A DNA stretch of 64,000 nt. Source: Akkermansia sp. GTDB lineage: Bacteria > Verrucomicrobiota > Verrucomicrobiia > Verrucomicrobiales > Akkermansiaceae. Positions 7,480-14,014 of the stretch are shown here, piece after piece. The notes below the pieces were generated by a model. The model saw only the letters and a program-made list of their open reading frames with translations. It did no database searches and was not told the DNA's origin. Numbering within the stretch: the stretch's first letter is position 1; each line of letters begins with the position of its first letter. The position numbers were made by a program, and so were the translations under genes. The stretch is taken from contig JAFQDN010000046.1 in the NCBI GenBank assembly GCA_017415995.1, forward strand, positions 1 through 64,000, given 5' to 3'.

Positions 7480-7549
7480 ATCAGGAAACGAGCAACCTGA
7501 TAACAATCTCCTGAAACACCTCCGGCGGCCCCCAGAGGTGTTTCTTTTT
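7480..7549 (+). ncRNA. Small RNA 2, candidate antitoxin of peptide copy 2
   Basis: Predicted start A7480 (ATCAGG...), a hairpin ATCAGG/CCTGAT with loop AAACGAGCAA, then the terminator GAAACACCTC (7513-7522) / GAGGTGTTTC (7535-7544) with TTTTT. ACGAGC (7488-7493) in the loop is complementary to GCTCGT (7294-7299) at codons 3-4 of the peptide, the only stretch where the two peptide genes differ in amino acid sequence. About 70 nt long, consistent with an antitoxin RNA. Confidence 0.7.
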
Positions 7550-7553
7550 ACCC

Positions 7554-7976
7554 TCAAAATACATTGATGACCTCGATTCCGTTTTCCTGCAGGAGTCTGC
7601 CGGTAATTCCTTTGCAATCGCAGGAGGGCGAATACTTAGCCAATATGGCTTTGCGGATGCCGTGCTTCTGACATATTTCGAGCGTTTTCTGAGCTCCGAG
7701 CATGAATTCTTCGGTGCGTTCTGTCCCGGTGACATGACGGCGTTCCGCCTTATCTTCGCAGGTCTCGAACACGCGCCCGCCCCTCCGCTTGACAGGAGTC
7801 CGGGGACAAGAAAGCCCGCCCAGAAGTTCCGGGCAGGCCATGATAAAGGGGCTATCGCCTATCAGCTTTCGGGCTGCTGATGAGTTGTGGATTCGTCCAT
7901 GCCATCGACAGCGTTCTCCGAGGAGGCAGGCACTGACGAGGACGAGTCCTCCAGCTTCTTGCGATTGCGGTCCCAT
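7554..7976 (-). CDS. DUF523 / TudS-like protein (predicted Fe-S desulfurase family)
   Basis: 140 residues. DUF523 hallmarks are present: VSACLLGERCRWHG (C17, C23), FIMACPELLGGLSCPRTP (C48), VTGTERTEEFMLGA, and AKYSPSCDCKGITG (C119, C121). Members of this family include TudS, a [4Fe-4S] thiouracil desulfurase; three conserved Cys bind the cluster, and all candidates are kept here. GGAAGGAG stands about 11 bases before ATG 7976, inside the upstream gene, so the two genes truly overlap by 115 bases in different frames. That tight overlap with a PP-loop/PAPS-reductase protein suggests joint sulfur chemistry. Substrate unknown. Confidence 0.75.
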   Translation of the reverse strand: MGPQSQEAGGLVLVSACLLGERCRWHGRIHNSSAARKLIGDSPFIMACPELLGGLSCPRTPVKRRGGRVFETCEDKAERRHVTGTERTEEFMLGAQKTLEICQKHGIRKAILAKYSPSCDCKGITGRLLQENGIEVINVF

Positions 7977-9157
7977 AACAGCTTCACTCCTTCCTTTTCC
8001 CAGTATTTGTATTTTTCATCGTATGACTTAACCCCATAAGTCTTAATGCGGATGCTTCCCATGATACGCTTCATTTCCTCAAAAAGCAAGGGGTAATTTA
8101 ATCGCAGCGCGTCATATTGCTCACGGCATTGGAAGGGACAACACCAGCATGCTGTACGCTTGAATCCGGCGGCGTAGCCGGGCCACTCCGGGATGGTGGC
8201 TTCCAGCTGCTCCTTGGTCATGGAGAATGCCGGATTGTAGATTATCATATTGGGCTTGGATTTGATGGCCTGCATCTCAGCCGTGCCGGAGCGGCTTGTC
8301 TTCTGCTTGGGCTGGCCTCCGCGTACCAGAATATAATCCTCGGAGCCTACCACGGATTCGATGTATTTATCCATCGGCTCATTGATGAGCTTCTCCACAC
8401 AGTCCATGTACAGGCTGTCCGGGCTCTTGCCCTTCTCGAAATACTCGGTCAGGTAGGTCTTGGAGGGGTGGACGGTGGTCAGCTTGGCCCCCAGCATCTT
8501 GCATACGCGCTTGATGTGCATGATGAGGTCGGGGAACTCGCAGGTGTTCTCGATGTAGATGACCTCGCAATGTTTCCCGGTGGCGGCAAAGGCCTCCCAT
8601 GTTGCTATCAGGGCTCGGGTGGAATCGCGACCGCCGGAGAAGGCCCAGAATACATACTTGGCCTTGTCCATGCGCTCGGTGAGTTCGAGCTTCTGCATCT
8701 TCACTTTTTCGGCTTCCGCTTCCTCGTCTATCACTTCCGGCTCGGATAGCAGGTCCTCCAGACTCACGCCGGAGAAGCCGGTGAGCTCCAGATCTATCTG
8801 TCCTTCCAGCTCGCTGAGCAAGGCACGCAGCTCCTTGTCGTCCGATACGGCGAGCTCTGCAATGCGGTTGTCGGCAATCATGTCGGCCCATTCGGCGGCC
8901 TCGGTCTCGTAGTCCTGGTAGTCTACGGGTACGCTTTCCACCCCCAGCAGCCGGGCGGCGGCAAGGCGGCAGTGGCCTTTCACGATGAAGCCGGAGCGGT
9001 TGCTGACCACGATGGGATTGCGCCAGCCCTGTGAGTTGATGATTTTGGCGAGCAGCGATATCTGCTTGTCGGAATGCTTGTTGGGGTTGCGCGGGTTCTC
9101 GACCATGGCCTCAATGTCGACCATCCGGGAGTGGGCGCAGTAAACTTGAATGTCCAT
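7862..9157 (-). CDS. ParB-like / PAPS-reductase-like fusion protein
   Basis: 431 residues. Residues about 12-130 are a ParB/Srx-type domain (NPRNPNKHSD, then IVKGHCRLAAARLLG). Residues about 165-360 are a PAPS-reductase/PP-loop domain with AFSGGRDST (nucleotide loop, 172-180), YIENTCEFPD, and a Cys-rich RTACWCCPFQC. The tail is Ser-rich and encoded over the start of the DUF523 gene. ParB-type domains in phages often bind CTP or cut DNA; PP-loop proteins activate substrates for sulfur or phosphoadenylyl transfer. The E. coli IbrA (PAPS reductase-like) and IbrB (ParB-like) pair has the same domains as two genes. TTTTGACA lies 13 bases before ATG. Confidence 0.75.
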   Translation of the reverse strand: MDIQVYCAHSRMVDIEAMVENPRNPNKHSDKQISLLAKIINSQGWRNPIVVSNRSGFIVKGHCRLAAARLLGVESVPVDYQDYETEAAEWADMIADNRIAELAVSDDKELRALLSELEGQIDLELTGFSGVSLEDLLSEPEVIDEEAEAEKVKMQKLELTERMDKAKYVFWAFSGGRDSTRALIATWEAFAATGKHCEVIYIENTCEFPDLIMHIKRVCKMLGAKLTTVHPSKTYLTEYFEKGKSPDSLYMDCVEKLINEPMDKYIESVVGSEDYILVRGGQPKQKTSRSGTAEMQAIKSKPNMIIYNPAFSMTKEQLEATIPEWPGYAAGFKRTACWCCPFQCREQYDALRLNYPLLFEEMKRIMGSIRIKTYGVKSYDEKYKYWEKEGVKLLWDRNRKKLEDSSSSVPASSENAVDGMDESTTHQQPES

Positions 9158-9205
9158 ACCCTTGCGGGCTTGTCAAAAAAGGCCCCCAACGAGCCCGGCA
9201 AGGGT
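9158..9205 (-). promoter_or_regulatory. Inverted repeat enclosing TTTTGACA upstream of the ParB/PAPSR gene
   Basis: On the minus strand CCCTTGCCGGGCT and AGCCCGCAAGGG flank a spacer that contains TTTTTTGACA, and the second arm ends one base before the ATG. A similar hairpin stands before the small terminase gene (13263-13292). Folding would sequester the bases next to the start codon, so translational control is plausible. Confidence 0.4.
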
Positions 9206-9279
9206 AGGACGCCCCCTCGCCGGGAAAACGGCAGCACCCCGGAGCCCGTCCTACCCCGCAAGGTGGCTTTTTGTTCGTT
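9175..9279. repeat. Dispersed terminator-like repeat, copy A
   Basis: Contains CCCCCAACGAGCCC at the left and CGCAAGGTGGCTTTTTG near the right, shared with copies at 9711-9815, 10502-10594 and (inverted) 29465-29545. The right end carries a U-tract on the plus strand. The middle is variable between copies. Confidence 0.6.
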
Positions 9280-9310
9280 GGCCTTCCGGCGACCCGGGCA
9301 GTTGGCCTCC

Positions 9311-9417
9311 AATGAAGTATTCTCCTCGAAGAGGAGATTTCTTCATTGAGAACCGCGCTCATGCGTAGGTGCGATTCGTGCGCGAATAATCAACACCCCC
9401 CGAAGGGGGCGTGTTGA
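9311..9417. ncRNA. 107-nt two-hairpin element, copy I
   Basis: First hairpin: AATGAAG, then TCTCCTC-GAA-GAGGAGA, then CTTCATT (9311-9347). Second hairpin: TCAACACCCCC / GGGGGCGTGTTGA around CGAA (9390-9417). A copy of exactly the same length lies at 9486-9592. On the minus strand the second hairpin has a UUCG tetraloop, usual in terminators. There is no convincing reading frame. Strand and role are undecided. Confidence 0.45.
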
Positions 9418-9485
9418 GGATGGAGGCCGGTTAATGCCGGTTTTAGCTTTTCGCTTTCCTCCCTACCGGTTGAGCCTTTGGTGCC

Positions 9486-9592
9486 AATGAAGCTTTCTCC
9501 TCGAAGAGGAGAGTGCTTCATTGAGTTCCACGTACATGAGTGGGCGCGAATTCGCGCACGGAAAATCAACACCCCCCGAAGGGGAGTGTTGA
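9486..9592. ncRNA. 107-nt two-hairpin element, copy II
   Basis: Same architecture as copy I: AATGAAG...CTTCATT outer arms with a TCTCCTC/GAGGAGA inner stem (9486-9522), and TCAACACCCCCC...GAGTGTTGA (9566-9592). Between them this copy holds the perfect palindrome GCGCGAATTCGCGC, where copy I has a shorter TTCGTGCGCGAA hairpin. Stems are conserved better than linkers. Confidence 0.45.
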
Positions 9593-9710
9593 AGGTAGCA
9601 AGCGGCTAGCGATGGGCCTAGCGATGGGATGAAGCGGCGGCCCCTCCATGCGTACGCGAGAGCCCCGGCGGATTGCGGGGAAACCGGGGCCCCGGAAGGG
9701 CCGCGTCAGC

Positions 9711-9815
9711 AAAAAGGCCCCCAACGAGCCCAAGAAGGTGTGGAAGGGTCGTTTTACCCTCAACGGCTGCACCCTGGGTGGCTTCCTAGTCCGCAAGGTG
9801 TCTTTTTGTTCAACA
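9711..9815. repeat. Dispersed terminator-like repeat, copy B
   Basis: Shares AAAAAGGCCCCCAACGAGCC with copy A and GAGCCCAAGAAGGTG (9726-9740) with copy C. Ends with CGCAAGGTGTCTTTTTGTTC. CACC and GGTG arms can pair before the T-run on the plus strand. It stands just left of the AT-rich cargo gene. Confidence 0.6.
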
Positions 9816-9979
9816 AGCCTCCTTCAGAGGTGTTCGGGAAAAGTCGCTTAGCCGTGACGATTTTGTAGATTTGTCGTCCTTCACAATAATAGCCTTTTTG
9901 TGACTGTGATTTTTAGCAACTCCGAAGGACACATGTGACAATACAGGGGGAAGTCAAATCTGAAACAGACAAAAAAATC

Positions 9980-10008
9980 TCGACATCATGCAATTCTCTT
10001 GCTATATT
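9980..10008 (+). promoter_or_regulatory. Candidate promoter of the AT-rich cargo gene
   Basis: TCGACA (9980-9985), 17-base spacer, TATATT (10003-10008). It would start transcription at about the ATG at 10015. Confidence 0.4.
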
Positions 10009-10014
10009 CTACGA

Positions 10015-10503
10015 ATGAATACAAATCTAGGTATAGAAGCAAGGATAGATAATCAAATGCCTTTTATTCTATTTGTTGTTATATCTTTTGCTTTTTTTGT
10101 TTTTAGTGTATGGTATTTTTACTTGGGGTTGTGCGGACATCCTTCCGGCTTATTCGCATTTTCCGTCGCCTTTTTTATTTCTGCTGTTACATTCTCGTTG
10201 AGTATCGCATCTAGGAAATCCATCTGTATTATCATGGTTGTCGATTCTAATATAATCGTTTATCGTCATTTAATATGGAAAATATATATCAGATTTAGTT
10301 ATAGCTTAAAAGACAACCCTCTAGTGTATTTTTGTCGACCAACGGTAAAAGTAAACGCAGGTGATTATCTGAAAAATAATGGAGGTCATATATGCATCAA
10401 AAACAATAATAACGCCCCATCAAAAATATACACAAATCTAAGAAGTTACGATGAATGCCAAAGAGTTCTTTCGTACATACAAAAAGCATGTAGTATAAAA
10501 TGA
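10015..10503 (+). CDS. AT-rich membrane protein, probable moron (cargo) gene
   Basis: 162 residues from ATG 10015; an in-frame ATG at 9988 would add nine but lies between the predicted -35 and -10. Two hydrophobic segments (about residues 16-37 and 43-65) precede a cytoplasmic-looking, Asn/Lys-rich domain. No family is recognised. It is on the opposite strand to the late operon, is far more AT-rich than all flanking genes, has its own promoter-like sequence, and is bounded by two copies of the same repeat, the second overlapping its stop codon and providing a terminator. This is the classical layout of a moron acquired separately and expressed from the prophage. If transcription starts at 10015 the mRNA is leaderless. 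Confidence 0.6.
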   Translation: MNTNLGIEARIDNQMPFILFVVISFAFFVFSVWYFYLGLCGHPSGLFAFSVAFFISAVTFSLSIASRKSICIIMVVDSNIIVYRHLIWKIYIRFSYSLKDNPLVYFCRPTVKVNAGDYLKNNGGHICIKNNNNAPSKIYTNLRSYDECQRVLSYIQKACSIK

Positions 10504-10594
10504 GCCCAAGAAGGTGAGGAAGGACTTTCGGAGGGAAAACGGCTCCACCCAGGGAGGCTTCCTACCCCGCAAGGTGGCTTTTTGTTCGTTTTAT
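10502..10594 (+). terminator. Dispersed repeat copy C, terminator of the cargo gene
   Basis: GAGCCCAAGAAGGTG at 10502-10516 repeats copy B. The 3' part can fold as CCACC...GGTGG enclosing GGGAGG-CTT-CCTACCC, followed by CTTTTTG: an intrinsic terminator on the plus strand, placed directly after the cargo gene and 5 bases before the convergent large terminase stop. Confidence 0.6.
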
Positions 10595-12354
10595 GCTTCG
10601 GACTCGGAGCCATCACCGGGGGCGGCGGTACTTTCGGCACCCACCAGCTTGAGCATGGCCGCGACTGCCACCTGCATGGCCTCGCAGTCAAAATAGTGGT
10701 TCGCCCGGTTCTGAATCTGCTTCCAAATCCACTTGCCGCGCTCATACACTCGCCGCTCGGAGTCGAGCATGTCGAGATAATCCTGTGGCGCGTCTTTGGG
10801 TACCTCCCAAGTGGCACCTTCGGCATTCTTGCGGAGGCGGGCCAGACAGTCTTTGATATTGAGGTTGCTCCAGTAGAACATGGTGGCATAGCGGTCGCGG
10901 CCCACGCTCACCTTGCGCTTGGTCGAGTAGTAGCGCATGACGGTCTGCCCGGAGCGGGTGCGGTGCGGGAAAGTACCCCGGCGGTCGCCCATGAGGCCGA
11001 ACCATCCATGTTCGGCGCACTTGGCATACACATCCGCCGTGGAGTAGCCACAGTCCAGAAAGACTAGGCTCGAATTGACTCCCTGCGAGAGCTGCAAGCC
11101 TTCCAGAGCCTCCCAAGAAAAGACCTTTTCGCAGTGTAGCAGACGGGATGCCCCGTTGGCTGCCCATGAGCGCACGACCGCATAGAAATGGCCCTTTTGC
11201 ACGTCCACGGTCATCACGCGCACCGGGATGCCGCCGATATCCGCTTCCTCCTGCCAGCTTTCTCCCAGCAGGTAGTCACTGAGGCTCTGGTCAATGGTGT
11301 AGTCCTCCTTGTACTCGTTCCATGCCTGTGCCAGTCGCTTCTGGTAGAACTGCTGCAACAGACTGTTGTCTCCCTTGCGGGAGGCCTCCTTGGCGCGTAG
11401 GTACATCTCTGCAAGCGAGCCCCAGCTCATGGTGGCAAGCGCGTTCCAGTGGAAGCCTACATTCTCCCGGGCGGCGCGGGGATTGAGCGGCACGAAGCAG
11501 GCATCCGCATTCAGGCGGCGGCGGGTTTCGTCATGGTCCTCGAACTCGTGGCCGCATTCCCGGCAGACAAGGCGCACGGAATCGCGCACCTTGCCGAAAT
11601 CATACTCCCCGGAATCGTCCCGGCAATCCTTGGCCCATCGTACCTGTTGCCATGTGAAGGGCTGCCGGGTGCTGCAATGCGGGCAGCGGTATTGCCACTC
11701 CCTCATGTCGGTGGTGGCGTGCTTCCGGTGGGTGTCGTCATTTTCGAATCCGCCCTGTGAGCAGAAGATACACTTACCCAGCCAGCCGAAGGCGGTCACG
11801 CGAGCCTCCGCTTCTGCCATGTGCCCCTGTGGCCATCTCCAAGTCTCGTCCCCGATAAGCCAGCGGATGGAACGTCTTTGCAGGTTGCTGAGGTTATGGG
11901 CACCGGCTACCCAGAGGGTCATGCCGTTGTTGAAGTAGATAGTGGTGTTGCGCTTCTTGTTGGGGTTGGCCGGGTAGAGATTTTTCACCGGTTCGCACTC
12001 ATCGAAGAGCTTTTGCAGGCGGCTTTCGCTCTGGTCCTTGGCGTCATCGTCCGTCTGGTCCAGCCAGAGGGTAGGCCCGGGCAAGTTGGCAATGATGTAG
12101 CACAGTGCCACCTCCGGCGCGGTGGTCTTGGAGCTCTGCACGGATGCCACGATGCTGACCAGCCGGACATGTGGGTCGACAATCGCGTCCATGACATCCT
12201 GAATCATCCGGGAGTTGGCTATACGGAAGCGGCCCGGCATGGGGCTGTACGGAATGGAGCGGATATGCTCTTCGGCCCACTGCCAGACGGGCTGACGGTC
12301 AGGCGGTCTCCATGCCTCCTGCCAGATGTTGAGAAGTTGCTCGTTGACGGACAT
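10591..12354 (-). CDS. Terminase large subunit, GpA family
   Basis: 587 residues. The N-terminal ATPase has the deviant Walker A SVQSSKTTAPEVALCY, PGPTLWLDQTDDDAKDQSESR and the Walker B-like IRWLIGDETWRWP. Two CxxC pairs (YRCPHCSTR and LVCRECGHEF) lie in the middle, as in lambda gpA relatives. The C-terminal nuclease part includes VMTVDVQKGHFYAVVRSW and FLDCGYSTADVY with acidic residues. It packages DNA into proheads and cuts concatemers. The start overlaps the PD-(D/E)XK gene by 56 bases. GpA-type terminases usually make cohesive ends. Confidence 0.92.
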   Translation of the reverse strand: MSVNEQLLNIWQEAWRPPDRQPVWQWAEEHIRSIPYSPMPGRFRIANSRMIQDVMDAIVDPHVRLVSIVASVQSSKTTAPEVALCYIIANLPGPTLWLDQTDDDAKDQSESRLQKLFDECEPVKNLYPANPNKKRNTTIYFNNGMTLWVAGAHNLSNLQRRSIRWLIGDETWRWPQGHMAEAEARVTAFGWLGKCIFCSQGGFENDDTHRKHATTDMREWQYRCPHCSTRQPFTWQQVRWAKDCRDDSGEYDFGKVRDSVRLVCRECGHEFEDHDETRRRLNADACFVPLNPRAARENVGFHWNALATMSWGSLAEMYLRAKEASRKGDNSLLQQFYQKRLAQAWNEYKEDYTIDQSLSDYLLGESWQEEADIGGIPVRVMTVDVQKGHFYAVVRSWAANGASRLLHCEKVFSWEALEGLQLSQGVNSSLVFLDCGYSTADVYAKCAEHGWFGLMGDRRGTFPHRTRSGQTVMRYYSTKRKVSVGRDRYATMFYWSNLNIKDCLARLRKNAEGATWEVPKDAPQDYLDMLDSERRVYERGKWIWKQIQNRANHYFDCEAMQVAVAAMLKLVGAESTAAPGDGSESEA

Positions 12355-12652
12355 ATTCGATGATGTGGCGCAGGGTTTCAGGCTTTATCTGTGGCTCGGT
12401 CAGGCGCAGGACTGCCCATCCATCCAGCGCGGCGGTAAGGTATTTTTCGGCATCCGCCATGAATCCTTTGGGGGTGAGGTGGCGGCCCCGGTTCCAGACA
12501 CCGCCCTCTATCTCGATGAGGGTCATGCTTGCCGGGTGCGCAAAATCAGCCCGCCATCGGCGCGGCGGGTGGAAGCGGTACTCCGGCAGCAGCTCCGGGC
12601 CATCGAGCAGGTTCCAGAGCTCGGAAAAGCGGCTTTCGAGGGTGGAGCTCAT
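12299..12652 (-). CDS. PD-(D/E)XK endonuclease-like protein
   Basis: 117 residues from ATG 12652, which overlaps the small terminase stop (ATGA). The core RRWRADFAHP...MTLIEIEGGVWNRGRH and, further on, DAEKYLTAALDGWAVLRLT match the Vsr/DUF559-like nuclease fold: acidic D in the first strand, E-I-E in the second, a GRH loop, a Lys helix and a W-x-V-L-R strand. Lying between the terminase subunits, it may help process or repair packaging substrates. HNH nucleases often occupy this slot; this one is of a different fold. Confidence 0.65.
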   Translation of the reverse strand: MSSTLESRFSELWNLLDGPELLPEYRFHPPRRWRADFAHPASMTLIEIEGGVWNRGRHLTPKGFMADAEKYLTAALDGWAVLRLTEPQIKPETLRHIIEYVRQRATSQHLAGGMETA

Positions 12653-13260
12653 GAGGTCAATCCGGATTTGCTCGTATGCAGCAGGCGGCACACTTCATCT
12701 ATCGCTTTGCTGTTCTCCTCCCGGATGCCTTGGGCATCCAGCCCGCTGAGGATGGGCGGCAGCTCGTTCTCGAACTTGGCACGCAGCAGCGCAATGGCTT
12801 TGCCTACCAGCGTATGCCAGCCCTTCCGCACGTCTTCGAGGAGGATGTATTCTCCCTTCTTCACGGCCACCTTGAGCTCGCGCTCCTCCACTTCGGCAAG
12901 GAGCTTGCGGGCCTTGAGAGCCTCCGTCTCAGCTCCGCCGCCATCCACGTGGCCCTTGAGCTCGTTAGCCTGTACAAAATCTCGCCAAGCGGACACATTA
13001 TGGCTCCCGTTGGGATTGGGCTCCGGGGCTCCCTTCATCTTGCGCCAGTTGCTCAGCGTGCGCCGGGTGACTCCCAGAGCGGATGCCAGCTCGACAATGG
13101 TCTTGGCTTCGGTCAATGTGGCGGAGCTTCCGGCAGCGCGGGCCTGTACACGGGCTCGCTCGGTAGAGGTGAGAGTCTTACCGTCTCGCACCTTGCGGAC
13201 GATGTTGGTGAAATCGGCCTCCAGAATCTTCTCCGCCGCTTCCTGTGTGATACCTGCCAT
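12649..13260 (-). CDS. Terminase small subunit, Nu1-like
   Basis: 203 residues. A winged-helix DNA-binding segment is visible around residues 50-90 (TIVELASALGVTRRTLSNWRKM followed by GSHNVSAWRDF), the pattern of lambda Nu1 and its relatives, then a long charged helix (ETEALKARKLLAEVEERELKV) for assembly with the large subunit. Nu1 binds cos sites. Upstream stands a perfect hairpin with TTTTGACA in the loop, and no conventional ribosome binding site. Confidence 0.75.
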   Translation of the reverse strand: MAGITQEAAEKILEADFTNIVRKVRDGKTLTSTERARVQARAAGSSATLTEAKTIVELASALGVTRRTLSNWRKMKGAPEPNPNGSHNVSAWRDFVQANELKGHVDGGGAETEALKARKLLAEVEERELKVAVKKGEYILLEDVRKGWHTLVGKAIALLRAKFENELPPILSGLDAQGIREENSKAIDEVCRLLHTSKSGLTS

Positions 13261-13262
13261 AT

Positions 13263-13292
13263 TACCCTCAGCCGCTTGTCAAAACGGCTGAG
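13263..13292 (-). promoter_or_regulatory. Hairpin with TTTTGACAAG loop before the small terminase start
   Basis: CCCTCAGCCG (read on the minus strand) pairs perfectly over ten bases with CGGCTGAGGG, leaving the ten-base loop TTTTGACAAG. The 3' arm ends six bases before the ATG at 13260. No T-run follows, so an operator-type hairpin acting on translation is more likely than a terminator. Confidence 0.5.
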
Positions 13293-13305
13293 GGCGGCGG
13301 GCGCG

Positions 13306-13599
13306 TCAGTATTCTGACGGCAGCAGGATGGTGGTGTAGTCGCGTTGGCCGCTCACATCGGAGACGGCCTCAGTTATGATGTAGACCCGGCGGCCATGGC
13401 TGCACTGGTAGCAGCTCAATATCCGGTCGCCGGAGGTCAGAGCGGCATCGTTCATTTTCTTATCCGACTGGCACAGATCTCCCCAGTCATGGCTGATATG
13501 GCGAAGCAGTAGCTCGGTGATTTCGTGGAGGTTAAAGGCCGCCATGATGCCCGGAGTGCAGACCAGCTGCCCAAGGTTGAAGTGAGGTTTTGCTTTCAT
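13306..13599 (-). CDS. Small conserved mobile-element protein (plasmid-related type)
   Basis: 97 residues from ATG 13599. The sequence follows a pattern common on plasmids and phages: FNLGQLVCTPGIM, then HEITELLLRHISHDWGDLC, a DRILSCYQ strand, VYIITEAVSDVSG and TTILLPSEY at the end. The usual length of about 90-100 residues and the H-x3-D-W-G-D-L motif match. The frame stays open upstream to 13806, but family length and composition support 13599. Function is unknown in the family; it is typically constitutive cargo of mobile elements. Confidence 0.7.
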   Translation of the reverse strand: MKAKPHFNLGQLVCTPGIMAAFNLHEITELLLRHISHDWGDLCQSDKKMNDAALTSGDRILSCYQCSHGRRVYIITEAVSDVSGQRDYTTILLPSEY

Positions 13600-13882
13600 G
13601 TGGCCGGGAAAAATAGCATGGCCGGACAGAGCGGAGCAAGATTGCCCATGCGTCATGTTGCTGCAAGTCTCTGGAACGCAAAGACCGGGAAAAACGGCGG
13701 AGCGTTTCTCCCGGTCTACCCGCCAACTCAGCGGGTTGTATTGCGCGGTTCCGACATTGAAGGAAAAAGCCTTATGTGTCAATTCTTTAGGTGTGCTTGC
13801 TCTCAAAAAAGTGGGAACCGCTAAAAAGCTCGCGTGCTCGAATCATAAAAAGAAGGCAGGCACAAGAAGAGCGCGGCCTCTC
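13600..13882. other. Structured gene-poor interval in the late arm
   Basis: No convincing gene. On the minus strand it holds a hairpin ACCCGC/GCGGGT and an eight-base stem GACCGGGA/TCCCGGTC. TTGACA on the minus strand near 13778-13783 lacks a good -10. It may be the leader of the small gene at 13306-13599. Confidence 0.35.
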
Positions 13883-13999
13883 TTAAGGAGACTTCCTACT
13901 ACCTAGTATACTATGTATCAGAGTATAAGAGAGACTCCCTCTCGCTGCAACTCTAACACAGATGCTGGGTTCTGACGGCTTTTGTACGATGTCCTCCAT
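13883..13999 (-). CDS. Possible 38-residue peptide
   Basis: ATG at 13999 with TTTTGACA exactly 13 bases upstream and AAAGGT before the start, the same context as five recognised or likely starts in this arm. The product (MEDIVQKPSEPSICVRVAA, then a Ser-rich tail) has no family I recognise. Support comes only from the start context. Confidence 0.3.
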   Translation of the reverse strand: MEDIVQKPSEPSICVRVAARGSLSYTLIHSILGSRKSP

Positions 14000-14014
14000 A
14001 CCTTTAGGCGGTTG

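Noticed and set aside
13600..13806. 70-residue upstream extension of the small mobile-element protein
   Set aside because: Family length and composition support the start at 13599; the extension covers strong hairpins.
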